Shown: positions 26,538 to 34,640 of the stretch, piece after piece
How the letters are laid out: the number at the start of each line of letters is the position of its first letter
Numbering within the stretch: position 1 is the stretch's first letter
NCBI RefSeq assembly: GCF_020010925.1
Contig: NZ_JAGJBZ010000002.1
Coordinates: forward strand, 3,886,224 to 3,950,223
Origin: Streptomyces griseiscabiei
Lineage (GTDB): Bacteria; Actinomycetota; Actinomycetes; Streptomycetales; Streptomycetaceae
Direction of reading: 5' to 3'
DNA length: 64,000 bases
Program-made: the position numbers and the translations under genes
The notes under the pieces: model-generated
What the model was told of the DNA's origin: nothing
What the model saw: the letters and a program-made list of their open reading frames with translations, nothing else
Database searches by the model: none

Positions 26538-26577
26538 GAATAGCGTCGCCGCGACGGCTGTTGCGGCGACGCTATTC
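26538..26577 (-). terminator. Perfect 15-bp hairpin after the ProRS-like gene
   Basis: GAATAGCGTCGCCGC (26538-26552) pairs perfectly with 26563-26577 across a 10-base loop. It begins 29 bases after the synthetase stop and lies upstream of the tRNA promoter, so it probably ends the long operon. No U tract is seen. Confidence 0.75.
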
Positions 26578-26605
26578 GGTCCGCTCTGGCGGTGTCTCTC
26601 GGTGG

Positions 26606-28270
26606 TTATCCGCAGGTGGCGAGTTGGGGAATGTGGCTTGATTCGGTGATGGTGGTTCGTCCGGTCCAGCGGCTGATGACTTCGACTTCCTCGGCGGGAC
26701 GGTCGGGGGAGAGCACGGCGACGTGCGGCAGGCCTAGGAGGCGGGCGTAGCGGAGTTTCTCACCGGTGGGCAGGGGCCGGTCGTCGACGAAGAGGCCCAC
26801 GCCGCGGGCGGTGAGGTCGTCCACGAGGCGGTCGGCGCGTTCCTGCATGTGCGGTTGGTCGGCGCGCAGCACGGTGAGATGGACGTCGGCCGGGCCGGTT
26901 CCGGGCTTCCAGCGCAGGCCTTGGTGGTCGCGGTGGAGGTCGGCGGCGGTCTGCATACAGCGAGTGATGCCGATGCCGGAGCAGGCCATCCAGGGCACGG
27001 CCTGGCGTCCGGTGTGGTCGGTGAAGGCAAGTTTCATCGGCTGGGAGTACTGGGTGCCCAGCTCGAAGACGTGAGCGACTTCGACGGCCCGAACGGCGCG
27101 GTGGGTTCCCGGGCACAGGGTGCAACGGCTGCCGTCCGAGGCCTCGGCGAGGTCGCGGCCTACGGCCTTCAGGGCGCGTAGCCCCTTGTCCCCGTTCCAG
27201 GTCACGCCGCCTCGCAGTCCGTCGCCGCCGTCAGAGATGGAGAACTCGTCCAGGCCGACGGCGGAATGGTCGAACAGCAGGAGCGCGTCGGGGCTGTTGG
27301 CGGCATCCCACGGGGTGAGCGTTCCGGCCTCTTTGCCGAGGAGGCCCGGCAGGTCCTGCGGTTCGATGAGGCTGACGCGCGAGGCGCCCGTGGCGGCGGC
27401 GACCTTGCGGGCGCTGACCTTGAGATCGGAGCGGACGTTCACGGCGGCCGGCTGGATGACGCCGTCCGGATGGGTGAGGGTGAAGACGATCACGTTGACG
27501 ACGGGTGCGTCGGATGGCGGTGCGGGTCGCGCGGCGGTGACGGCGCCGTCACCGCGGTTTCCGCAGTGGTCGCAGGCGACGATGGTGCTCTGCCCGGTGT
27601 CGGACAGCACCAGGTGCTCGGTGCTGGGCCCGGCGGAGATGGCGCCGCCGTCGGCGGCAGCCCGGAACACTCCGCTCAGTCCCATGCCGGTCAGGGCTGC
27701 GGTGCAGGCGGAGTTGAGGAAATCCACCGATTCGCGCATGCCGTCGGCGGATGCGTCGAAGGTGTAGGCGTCGGCCATGGTGAACTCGCGGCCGCGCATC
27801 AGCCCGCCGCGTGGGGAGAGTTCGTCGCGGAACTTGCTCGTGGACAAGGACAGCCGTACGGGCAGATCCCTGAAGGAGCGCAAGTGCTCGCGGACCGTGG
27901 CGGAGGCGATCTCTTCCGAGGTCGGCGCGAGGCACATCTCTTCTCCGCTGGAGCTGCGCACCGTCAGTAGAGCGCCTTCGTGCTGGTATGCCTGCCAGCG
28001 GCCGGTCTCTTCCCACAGTCGGCGGCTCTGCAGGGTGGGGGCGGCGAAGGTGAGCGCGCCGCGCTCCTCGAACGCGCGGCGGGCGATCGCCGACATCCGG
28101 TCGTGGACGCGCAGGCCCAGTGGCAGGAGGGTGTGGACGCCTGTGGCGCCGGTGCGGGCCACCAGACCCAGGTGGTACAGCAGGTCGAGAGCGGAATCGG
28201 TGGTCTCGCCCGCGCCGCGGCGGACTGGCGGCCACAGTCGGCTGGCATACAGGGCAGTGGGGGTAGTCAT
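26606..28270 (-). CDS. Prolyl-tRNA synthetase paralogue (class II)
   Basis: A 554-aa protein with the full bacterial ProRS layout: class II core with motif 2 FRDELSPRGGLMRGREF (147-163), an inserted editing-like domain (about 225-370), motif 3 GIGITR (432-437), and a C-terminal anticodon-binding domain (about 460-545). Two pocket motifs differ from normal ProRS: the THEE segment reads TSEE (117-120), and CYGIG reads CSGIG (430-434). ATG 28270 overlaps the glycosyltransferase stop by 4 bases. It may charge the tRNA-Pro-like RNA downstream with proline or an analogue, or join an amino acid directly to a small acceptor as CysRS-like MshC does. A resistance copy is the other option. Confidence 0.9.
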   Translation of the reverse strand: MTTPTALYASRLWPPVRRGAGETTDSALDLLYHLGLVARTGATGVHTLLPLGLRVHDRMSAIARRAFEERGALTFAAPTLQSRRLWEETGRWQAYQHEGALLTVRSSSGEEMCLAPTSEEIASATVREHLRSFRDLPVRLSLSTSKFRDELSPRGGLMRGREFTMADAYTFDASADGMRESVDFLNSACTAALTGMGLSGVFRAAADGGAISAGPSTEHLVLSDTGQSTIVACDHCGNRGDGAVTAARPAPPSDAPVVNVIVFTLTHPDGVIQPAAVNVRSDLKVSARKVAAATGASRVSLIEPQDLPGLLGKEAGTLTPWDAANSPDALLLFDHSAVGLDEFSISDGGDGLRGGVTWNGDKGLRALKAVGRDLAEASDGSRCTLCPGTHRAVRAVEVAHVFELGTQYSQPMKLAFTDHTGRQAVPWMACSGIGITRCMQTAADLHRDHQGLRWKPGTGPADVHLTVLRADQPHMQERADRLVDDLTARGVGLFVDDRPLPTGEKLRYARLLGLPHVAVLSPDRPAEEVEVISRWTGRTTITESSHIPQLATCG

Positions 28271-29373
28271 CGGCGCCCCTCGATCATGGAATGGGACAGG
28301 CGGGCCATCTGTGCGGCAGTGTTGGTGATGGTGTGCAGGCGGGCGTTGGCCGCGGCCGCACGGTGCAGGTCCTGGCGCAACGTCTGGTCGGTGGCCACGC
28401 GGTCGATAAGCGTGGCGAGCGCCGGTGCGTCGCCGCTCCGGTAGGCCAGGCCGCCGTCGCCGAGGGTGTAGTCCAGGCCCGGAAGGTCGCCGTAGAGGAC
28501 GGGCAGGCCGTGGGCCTGGGCTTCGACGGCGACCAGGCCGAAGGCCTCCAGATGGCGGGTGGTGAACACCAGCGCGTCGAATCCGGTGAACCGCTGCCAC
28601 AGTTCCTCGCGCGGAAGGAACAGCTCGAAGGTGACCTGAGCACCCAGGCAGAGACGCTCGACGCACTCCTTGAGCAGCGGGAGCTCGCTGCCGCTGCCGA
28701 TCACGGTGAGGTGGTGCTTGTCCTTGGTGAGGGCGAGGGACTCGATCGCGGTGATGGTGGACTTGTTGGCGTCCAGGCGCCCGGCGTGCAAGAGGTTCAG
28801 CCGGTGCCCGGGCCGGGGCGTGGCGGTCGGCGCGGGTGGAAGGGGGACACCCCAGGGGACGGTCGTCAGCCGGTCGGTGTAGGCGTGGCGGGTGAGCCGG
28901 TCCACCTCGAAGCCCATGGCCGTGTTGGGGACGACGACCTTGGTGCTGGCCGCCACGATCTCGGTGAGGACGTTGGGGGCCTGCTCGCTTTCGGTGGCGG
29001 CGATGACGTCGGTGCCGTGCGCGATGGACACCAAGGGGGTGGTGCCGGCCGCGCGCGCGAACGCGAGCGCGAGCCCGAACCCGAGGTGCTGGGCGTGGAT
29101 GATGTCAGGCTGGTGCGCGCCGATCAGGTCGGCGACCTCGTCGGTCAGCTGGGCTGCGTAGGCGTCGAAACCCGGGCCGTAGGGCTGCTTGTCGGCGGCG
29201 AGCAGGACGGTCTCGGGGAAGTGGTGCCTCCAGGTGCCGCTGCCGGGCAAGCCCGCGAACACAACCCGGAAGTCGCCGCCGAGCCTCTGGTAGACGTCGC
29301 TGCACCAGATCGCCGACCCGCACGAGGGCTCCATCGGCAGGTCGATCCCGGTCAGGATCAGCGGGAGTTGCAT
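28267..29373 (-). CDS. GT4-family glycosyltransferase
   Basis: Retaining glycosyltransferase with GT-B fold, 368 aa. The N-terminal domain has VSIAHGTDVIAA. The C-terminal half carries LLHAGRLDANKS, VIGSGSEL and the donor-binding EAFGLVAVEAQAHGLPVL (E-x7-E). ATG 29373 has GGGGAAG 8 bases upstream; it overlaps the WbqC-like gene by 16 bases and the synthetase gene by 4. Relatives such as MshA use UDP-GlcNAc. With a PIG-L deacetylase two genes upstream, a mycothiol-like order of glycosylation, deacetylation and amino-acid ligation is conceivable. Confidence 0.9.
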   Translation of the reverse strand: MQLPLILTGIDLPMEPSCGSAIWCSDVYQRLGGDFRVVFAGLPGSGTWRHHFPETVLLAADKQPYGPGFDAYAAQLTDEVADLIGAHQPDIIHAQHLGFGLALAFARAAGTTPLVSIAHGTDVIAATESEQAPNVLTEIVAASTKVVVPNTAMGFEVDRLTRHAYTDRLTTVPWGVPLPPAPTATPRPGHRLNLLHAGRLDANKSTITAIESLALTKDKHHLTVIGSGSELPLLKECVERLCLGAQVTFELFLPREELWQRFTGFDALVFTTRHLEAFGLVAVEAQAHGLPVLYGDLPGLDYTLGDGGLAYRSGDAPALATLIDRVATDQTLRQDLHRAAAANARLHTITNTAAQMARLSHSMIEGRR

Positions 29374-30101
29374 GTCGCACTTCCCCTTTCGGCGTGCGGG
29401 AGGTAGGTGTCGAACGAGGTACGCAGCAGCGCGGAGGTACCGGCCCACCCCAGGGCGCACACCGCGTCGATGACGGACAGCCCCGCGATGAACTCCTGGC
29501 GGGGCCACGCCTGGACGTACCGCGGATGGCGATCGGTGAACTCGTTCCACCTGACCGACAGCCGGTGGCGTTCCAGCTCACGGGTGTCGAGGTAGCCGCG
29601 GGTGCCGGATCCGGCCCACAGGATCCCTTCGCCGGCGGCCGCGCAGATCTGGGCCAACCGCTCGGTTTTGTCGGCTGCGGTGATCTTCATCTGGGATGTG
29701 CGCATGAAACGCGCCCGGGAGCCGAGCGCGGTCGCGAGGGCGGTGATCAGGTCGATGTTGAGGTCGGCCAGATATCCGTGGCGGGCCGTCAGCGCCGGGC
29801 CCAGCACGTTCAGGGCCTCGTCGACGTAGGCGGTGCGGGCGTAGGCGAGGCGGATCTGGCGCAGCAGTGTGTCGGGGTCGAAGGAGGGTGCGATCCGGGT
29901 GTCGTTGATGAGCCGGCCGCTCTGGCGTGCAACGGGCACGGTCAGCCAGGCAACTCCGTCGGCGGTCTTGATGCGGTTGCGGTTCTGCCAGCCGCCCTGG
30001 GTGTACTGCACGTCGTCGTAGAAGGCGACCGTGTCGCAGCCGAGCAGAGCCTCACAGAACCCCAGCCATGGGGCGAAGGGCGGCTGTTCGATGTAGATCA
30101 A
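29358..30101 (-). CDS. WbqC-family protein
   Basis: A 247-aa protein of the WbqC family, known from O-antigen and other polysaccharide clusters. The typical beginning is IEQPPFAPWLGFCEALLGCD, followed by YDDVQYTQGGWQNRNRIKT; the C-terminal part has the conserved LERHRLSVRW and FIAGLSVIDAV segments. It starts at TTG 30101, overlapping the previous stop by 4 bases (TTGA). The biochemical role of the family is not firmly settled; a transferase acting on an amino or nucleotide sugar is often assumed. Here it is a candidate for the step that uses the activated amino acid, which is speculation. Confidence 0.85.
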   Translation of the reverse strand: MIYIEQPPFAPWLGFCEALLGCDTVAFYDDVQYTQGGWQNRNRIKTADGVAWLTVPVARQSGRLINDTRIAPSFDPDTLLRQIRLAYARTAYVDEALNVLGPALTARHGYLADLNIDLITALATALGSRARFMRTSQMKITAADKTERLAQICAAAGEGILWAGSGTRGYLDTRELERHRLSVRWNEFTDRHPRYVQAWPRQEFIAGLSVIDAVCALGWAGTSALLRTSFDTYLPHAERGSATCNSR

Positions 30102-30832
30102 GGTCGGGCGTCCTCTCGCGAGGGAGCGAAGGTGAGGGTGAGAAGGGTGGCCTCGAAGGCCTCGAAGGCACGTCCCGCAGCTGCGGCCTCCGGGCGCAGG
30201 GACCATCCGGCCTGGGCGGCGCGGTGGCGGGTGTACCTCTCGCTCAGGTACCAGCGCCCGCCCTGGCTGTGGTGCGAGTCCAGGGCGCGGACCTTGTCGT
30301 CGACGACGTCGGTGACGTCGACGAGGACGGTCGGATGGAAGCCGGAACGGGGGGCGTGGGGTTCGCCGTGGAGCACGGTGTGGCAGGTCGGCACACGGGT
30401 GGCGGCGTTCGCGGCGGCCGCGGCGACCGCCAGGTGGTCCTGGTGGTCGTTGGCCGCTCGCGGGCTGTGGGTGATGAGCAGCGTGCACCCCAGCCGCTTC
30501 AACTCGCTCTCCACCAGGGAGATCAGGTTCAGGTCGGCCACCAGCGCGCCGTCGGTCAGGTGGAGGAAGACCATGTCGATGCCGGTGTCGTGCCAGGCTG
30601 CCGCGACCTCCTTCTCCCGTTCGTCCTCGGTGAGTTGACGGCCGGCGCCGGCGTCTGCGATCGATACGCCGTTCGCGCCGTGGGTGACGACGACGACCGA
30701 CACCATGGCGCCCGCCTCGCGGGCCTTGCGCAGCGTGCCGTAGCACAGCAGCTCGGCGTCGTCCGGGTGGGCGACCACGGCGACCACCCGCTTCACCGGG
30801 CCAGCGGGGGAGGCGGGGGACACGGGCGTCAC
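30098..30832 (-). CDS. PIG-L family N-deacetylase
   Basis: LmbE-like zinc deacetylase, 244 aa. The metal-binding AHPDDAELL is near residue 21 and the second element RAANDHQDHLAV near 125. Family members remove acetyl from GlcNAc in mycothiol (MshB), bacillithiol and antibiotic pathways. GTG 30832 overlaps the upstream stop by 4 bases, and its own stop overlaps the WbqC-like start by 4. Together with two glycosyltransferases it points to an amino-sugar intermediate with a free amine that can be acylated. Confidence 0.91.
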   Translation of the reverse strand: MTPVSPASPAGPVKRVVAVVAHPDDAELLCYGTLRKAREAGAMVSVVVVTHGANGVSIADAGAGRQLTEDEREKEVAAAWHDTGIDMVFLHLTDGALVADLNLISLVESELKRLGCTLLITHSPRAANDHQDHLAVAAAAANAATRVPTCHTVLHGEPHAPRSGFHPTVLVDVTDVVDDKVRALDSHHSQGGRWYLSERYTRHRAAQAGWSLRPEAAAAGRAFEAFEATLLTLTFAPSREDARP

Positions 30833-31353
30833 CGGGCCTCGAAATCACGGTGGACCAGCGACGGCCGGGGCCCCTGGGACCCCTGGTACTTCCCGTCGTA
30901 GAGGACGATCTCTCCCTGCGGGACCCAGAAGGTGACCTGCCCGATCAGCAGCCCGGGATAGATCTTCACGCGCTGCACGGCGTGCAGTTGCAGGGTGAGC
31001 TGCCCGTGGGAGCCGAGGTCGATCAGGTCGGCCGTGCAGTGCACGAACAGGCCCAGGCGCGCGATCGAGGAGCGGGCCCGGATGATCGGCACGTAGGAGT
31101 CGCTGCCGATCTCCTCACGAGTGGAGGCCAGGTAGATGCGATCGGGCTCAAGCACCATGCCCTCGCCGGGGATGGGGTGGGCCTCGAACGAGTTCTCGCG
31201 GGCGCAGTCGAGAACCTCGCTGGTGTACCAGCCGATGTGATCGCCGAGGTGGAAGTTGTAGGAGTTCGGCTGGACCATCCCGGCGTCGAAGGGACTGATA
31301 CGAATGGCCTCGGCCTTGACCTGCGCCGCGATCTCGGGACCGGTGAGGATCAT
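30829..31353 (-). CDS. dCTP deaminase/dUTPase-family protein, catalytic Glu replaced
   Basis: Second of two adjacent Dcd-like proteins, 174 aa. It has the RARSSIARLGL motif and YPGLLIGQVTFW near the C-terminus. At the position of the catalytic base (Glu138 in E. coli Dcd, in LEF) it reads LQL, so Gln replaces Glu. Deamination would be lost if the alignment is right; it may be a structural or regulatory partner of the copy upstream. Start and stop both overlap neighbours by 4 bases. Confidence 0.88.
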   Translation of the reverse strand: MILTGPEIAAQVKAEAIRISPFDAGMVQPNSYNFHLGDHIGWYTSEVLDCARENSFEAHPIPGEGMVLEPDRIYLASTREEIGSDSYVPIIRARSSIARLGLFVHCTADLIDLGSHGQLTLQLHAVQRVKIYPGLLIGQVTFWVPQGEIVLYDGKYQGSQGPRPSLVHRDFEAR

Positions 31354-31904
31354 GCAGCCACCCCCGGCCGCACGCACGCTGCGCCGAGGCCGGCGGCCAC
31401 GGCCGGCGAGCACGGGGCGGGCTCGCTGATGTGGGCGTAGTGCCCGGTGTAGGGCTGTCGGTCGCCGACCGGCGCCCAGAAACTGACCTGCCCGATCCTC
31501 ATCTCCGGGTAGACCCGCAACGGCTCGACGACCTTGATCTCCAGCGTCCACCGGTGAGCGGGGCCGAGCTGGCCGAGGTCGGCGGAGATCTGCAGGAACA
31601 TACCCAGCCGACCGAGCGAGGACCGGCCGATCAGACTCGTCACGAACTCGGTACTGCCGAGGGTCTCCACGGTCGCGCCCAGGTACACGACCCCTGGGCG
31701 CAGGACATACCCCTCGTCGGGCACCTCGATCGTGGCTGTCTCGGCCGGGCACGTCGGGTCGGCCGGATCGCTGATGACCTGCTTCAGCGTCCTGCCGAGG
31801 CGGTAGTTGTAGCTGTTGGGGTTCAGCAGATCCGCGTCGAACGGGGCGATGGTGATCTGCCCGCCTTCGACCGACGCCCGGATCGCGGTGCCCGTGAGGA
31901 TCAT
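31350..31904 (-). CDS. dCTP deaminase/dUTPase-family protein
   Basis: First Dcd-like paralogue, 184 aa. The conserved IGRSSLGRLGM, the WTLEIKV segment holding the catalytic Glu, and YPEMRIGQVSFW are all present. The N-terminus (NPNSYNYRLG) is the usual substrate-side motif. The C-terminus carries about 20 extra residues. As a pair inside a biosynthetic-looking operon, these proteins may act on an unusual cytosine nucleotide or bind a nucleotide sugar. The usual role, dUMP supply, would not explain two copies. Confidence 0.9.
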   Translation of the reverse strand: MILTGTAIRASVEGGQITIAPFDADLLNPNSYNYRLGRTLKQVISDPADPTCPAETATIEVPDEGYVLRPGVVYLGATVETLGSTEFVTSLIGRSSLGRLGMFLQISADLGQLGPAHRWTLEIKVVEPLRVYPEMRIGQVSFWAPVGDRQPYTGHYAHISEPAPCSPAVAAGLGAACVRPGVAA

Positions 31905-32713
31905 CGTGTCCCTCCCAACTCTCCCGCGCCGACGTAGCTCTGCCGCAGCAGCCGCCGTTCGTCGGCGTCGTAGCAGTCCTGGCCGTCGCCGAGCGGCATC
32001 CGGCCGTGCGCGTAGCGGTGCTGGTCGAAGACGAGCAGATCGCCCGGCATCAGACGGATGGTCGAGCGGCAGGCGACGACGGCGTCGACGAACCGGCCGA
32101 ACGCCGCGGCGGTCGCCTCGGGCTCCTCGACGTCGACGAGCTCGCCGCGCTCAAGGTGCGGGTGGGCCTTGGCGGTGAACCGGATCGGCGCACTGCCGTC
32201 GATGTGTTCCGGCAGGACGGGGAACCGCTCCATGCTCTCGCCGACGCCGTGCACGTCCTGGTCGGCGAAGTATGCGAAGACCGGCTGGGCCAAAAGTGTG
32301 CGGTCGCCGTCCGAAAGGGAGCGAGCAGCCTGCCAGAGGTCGGCCAGCGCCGACGCTCCACCGCCCAGCGGGTCGGCGCGGACGCAGTACAGGGCGATGT
32401 AGCGGGGGAGACGGTCACGGTCGACCATGTCGACGTGCAGCCGGTTCTCTCCAACGCCGTGCGTTCGCCCGGGGTCGGCGGCCAGGCTGACTGTCAGGTC
32501 GCTCCAGCAGCCGTCGCCCGGGTACACGGACAGGACGGGGCCAAGGCCGGAGAGCAGACTCAGCCCGAGTTCCAGGTTCAGCGTGTGGTCCTGCCCGTCG
32601 AACCGGACCAGGGCTCGTCCGCTGCCCGGGCCGGTGACGACGTTGGCGAGCTGGCCGCTTGCGTGCGGGCCATGGGTCAGGTCGCGGCCATTCAGGGTCA
32701 GCACATCACTCAT
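31901..32713 (-). CDS. TauD/clavaminate synthase-like Fe(II)/2-oxoglutarate oxygenase
   Basis: A 270-aa non-haem iron oxygenase. The iron ligands are the HVD in NRLHVDMVDRD and a distal His in DQHRYAHGRM. The 2-oxoglutarate-binding Arg lies in RRLLRQSY close to the C-terminus, and GGGASALADL is the family's core motif. It is a little shorter than most. ATG 32713 overlaps the phosphoesterase by 8 bases; the stop overlaps the first Dcd-like gene by 4. Such enzymes hydroxylate or desaturate free or carrier-bound substrates, a typical tailoring step. Confidence 0.86.
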   Translation of the reverse strand: MSDVLTLNGRDLTHGPHASGQLANVVTGPGSGRALVRFDGQDHTLNLELGLSLLSGLGPVLSVYPGDGCWSDLTVSLAADPGRTHGVGENRLHVDMVDRDRLPRYIALYCVRADPLGGGASALADLWQAARSLSDGDRTLLAQPVFAYFADQDVHGVGESMERFPVLPEHIDGSAPIRFTAKAHPHLERGELVDVEEPEATAAAFGRFVDAVVACRSTIRLMPGDLLVFDQHRYAHGRMPLGDGQDCYDADERRLLRQSYVGAGELGGTR

Positions 32714-33884
32714 GAGGACTCCGAACGAGATCGGTGAGGGTGTCGCGCAGGGTGCGCAGAGGATGGACGGGGCGGGCGGCCAAGCCGAATCGGCCGGCGA
32801 GATAGCCGGTGGTCGCGACCGTGACCGGGCCCGGAACAGCATCAGAGGTGGCGGCGATGAGTTCCTCACCAAGGGCGTGAGCACGAGCTGCCAGGGCGTC
32901 GAGCGGGTACTCGACGTCCAGGACGACAAGATCACTGTCGAACGGGGCGCAGGCCATCACGTCCCGGCGCGTCACGGTCTGCGCCAGGCCGCCGCGCAGG
33001 GTGTAGAGGTTGAGTACAAACGCCTGTACATCGAGGCTGCGGCGGGCCTGCTCGGCGAGGCCGCCCGCGACGTCGCGGCGAGTGGCCAGCGGCGTGTCCA
33101 GGGTGCCGAGCAACTCGTTGCCCCATGTCGCGTACGCGTCCAGGTCGGCATCCAGGCCGTCTCCGGACGGAGGGCAGGGCGGACATGCGTCCTGGGCGAT
33201 GCTGTGCGAGCCGGCCGGATCGAGGGCAAGGCGCAACAGCCCCGCTCCGCCCGCCGGCGGTTTGGCGACGTGGCGGCCTGCCTCCGTCCAGTGTGACCAC
33301 GGCGAGTGGCAGTGTGCGGACACGACCATGTGCAGCGGCCAGCCGGCGTTCTGGTCGGCGACATCGGCAAGGAACCCTGTGTGGCTGACCCCGATGACGA
33401 TGTCGGCGCCGGCTTCCCACAGCCTGTCCGCCTCCGCGCCGATCATTTCCGCTGTGGGGTCACAGTACGAAAAGCCGGCCCGCTCATGATGGGGGATCGT
33501 CTCGAAGGCCTGCCGCCCCAGATAGCCGATGACGCCCAGACGGTGCGTGCCCCGCTGAAGAATCAGTCCGCTGACCCAGCGGCCCTCAAACGCGGCAGGC
33601 GGACGGAGGTTGGCGCAGATCACGGGAGGGAAGCGACCCGGAGCCCGCAACCGCAGCAGATCGGGAAGGTCATGGTTGCCGGGCACGACCGCGTCGTACA
33701 GCTCCGACAGGAGCCGCTCCTCCACCCGTCCCTGTGAGAAGGCGTGGAAGGCGTGGCCGGAGAAGAAGTCCCCCGCGTCCACGACCACGGCGCCGTTCTC
33801 CTTCGCCGACCGCGTGGCAGCGAGCGCAGCACGGCCGTCGGGGAGGGCGGAGTGGAAGCAGCCGGTGGCGATCACTTCGAGCAT
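32706..33884 (-). CDS. UshA/5'-nucleotidase-like metallophosphoesterase
   Basis: Calcineurin-like phosphoesterase of the 5'-nucleotidase family, 392 aa, with the C-terminal substrate-recognition domain. Metal-site motifs are VVDAGDFFSG, VPGNHDLP, GVSHTGFLAD and SAHCHSPW. The first motif, normally DxH, reads CFH (residues 9-11), so one metal ligand is Cys. No signal peptide is present, unlike secreted UshA, so it should act inside the cell, perhaps on a nucleotide or sugar phosphate of the pathway. It overlaps both neighbours. Confidence 0.87.
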   Translation of the reverse strand: MLEVIATGCFHSALPDGRAALAATRSAKENGAVVVDAGDFFSGHAFHAFSQGRVEERLLSELYDAVVPGNHDLPDLLRLRAPGRFPPVICANLRPPAAFEGRWVSGLILQRGTHRLGVIGYLGRQAFETIPHHERAGFSYCDPTAEMIGAEADRLWEAGADIVIGVSHTGFLADVADQNAGWPLHMVVSAHCHSPWSHWTEAGRHVAKPPAGGAGLLRLALDPAGSHSIAQDACPPCPPSGDGLDADLDAYATWGNELLGTLDTPLATRRDVAGGLAEQARRSLDVQAFVLNLYTLRGGLAQTVTRRDVMACAPFDSDLVVLDVEYPLDALAARAHALGEELIAATSDAVPGPVTVATTGYLAGRFGLAARPVHPLRTLRDTLTDLVRSPHE

Positions 33885-34480
33885 GGTCGGGTCCTGCCGA
33901 TCGCCACCACGCGCAGGACCGACGGCGCCGGCGGGTAGAAGTCGGCCCGCGCGATGCCGTCGACCTCCTCGACCCGCAGGCCGGTATCCCCGTCGGCCGC
34001 CAGCTGCTCGGCGGCGAGCGCCGGCATCACCACCAGCCCGCGCGCCAGCGTCGGCGAGCCGAACGCGTAGCGGACCAGAGAAGCGGCCAGTTCCGGGGCG
34101 AACGGCATGATCGACAACAGCGTGGAGCCCGCCTCCAGGCCGTGGTCGAGATCGACGTCGCGGACGTCGTCGATCGTGATCCGGGCGCGATCGCCGAACT
34201 CGTCGAGCCTCTGCTCCAGTTGGGCCTGCAATCGGTGGTCCTTCTCCACCGCCCAGATGGGGTGGCCCGCCGCGGCGATGGTCGTGGAGAGCGTGCCCAG
34301 TCCGGCGCCGACCTCAAGGACTTGGGCTCCGTTCGGTATCTCCGCCCGCTCCAGGAGGCGGAGGGCTGAGTCGGGCGACCTCAGGAAGTGCTGACCGAGG
34401 TCTGTGCGTATCTGGAACCCACTGGCCGCGAAGTCGTCGGCGAGTATCGGGGGTGTGCCGAGGAGCGGTGACTGCTGCAT
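33872..34480 (-). CDS. KsgA/Erm-like SAM-dependent methyltransferase
   Basis: A 202-aa protein of the rRNA adenine N6-dimethyltransferase family. The N-terminal GQHFLRSP and the SAM-binding EVGAGLGTLS match the family. The catalytic NxPY motif is not found; the equivalent stretch reads LLSIMPFAPEL. It lacks the C-terminal helical domain of KsgA. ATG 34480 follows GAAGGGA by 8 bases. It is the first gene of the operon, divergent from an HTH regulator. It may be a resistance-type rRNA methylase, but the altered motif makes a different substrate likely. Confidence 0.82.
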   Translation of the reverse strand: MQQSPLLGTPPILADDFAASGFQIRTDLGQHFLRSPDSALRLLERAEIPNGAQVLEVGAGLGTLSTTIAAAGHPIWAVEKDHRLQAQLEQRLDEFGDRARITIDDVRDVDLDHGLEAGSTLLSIMPFAPELAASLVRYAFGSPTLARGLVVMPALAAEQLAADGDTGLRVEEVDGIARADFYPPAPSVLRVVAIGRTRPCSK

Positions 34481-34640
34481 CACTGAGTTCCCTTCACGAT
34501 GCATGCACGCGACGCCGGTGATCGGCGTACTGGTAACGGAGACAAGTCCTCAGCCCATCGGTGCTGGTCCGGACCGTCCTTGGGATCGCTGGAGTGATCG
34601 AGTGTCGGGCAACTGTGCGTGCGGCAAAAGGAGTTGGCGG

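Noticed and set aside
30829..31904. Reading the two Dcd-like genes as one tandem fusion
   Set aside because: A stop codon and a separate overlapping ATG (ATGA) divide them clearly.
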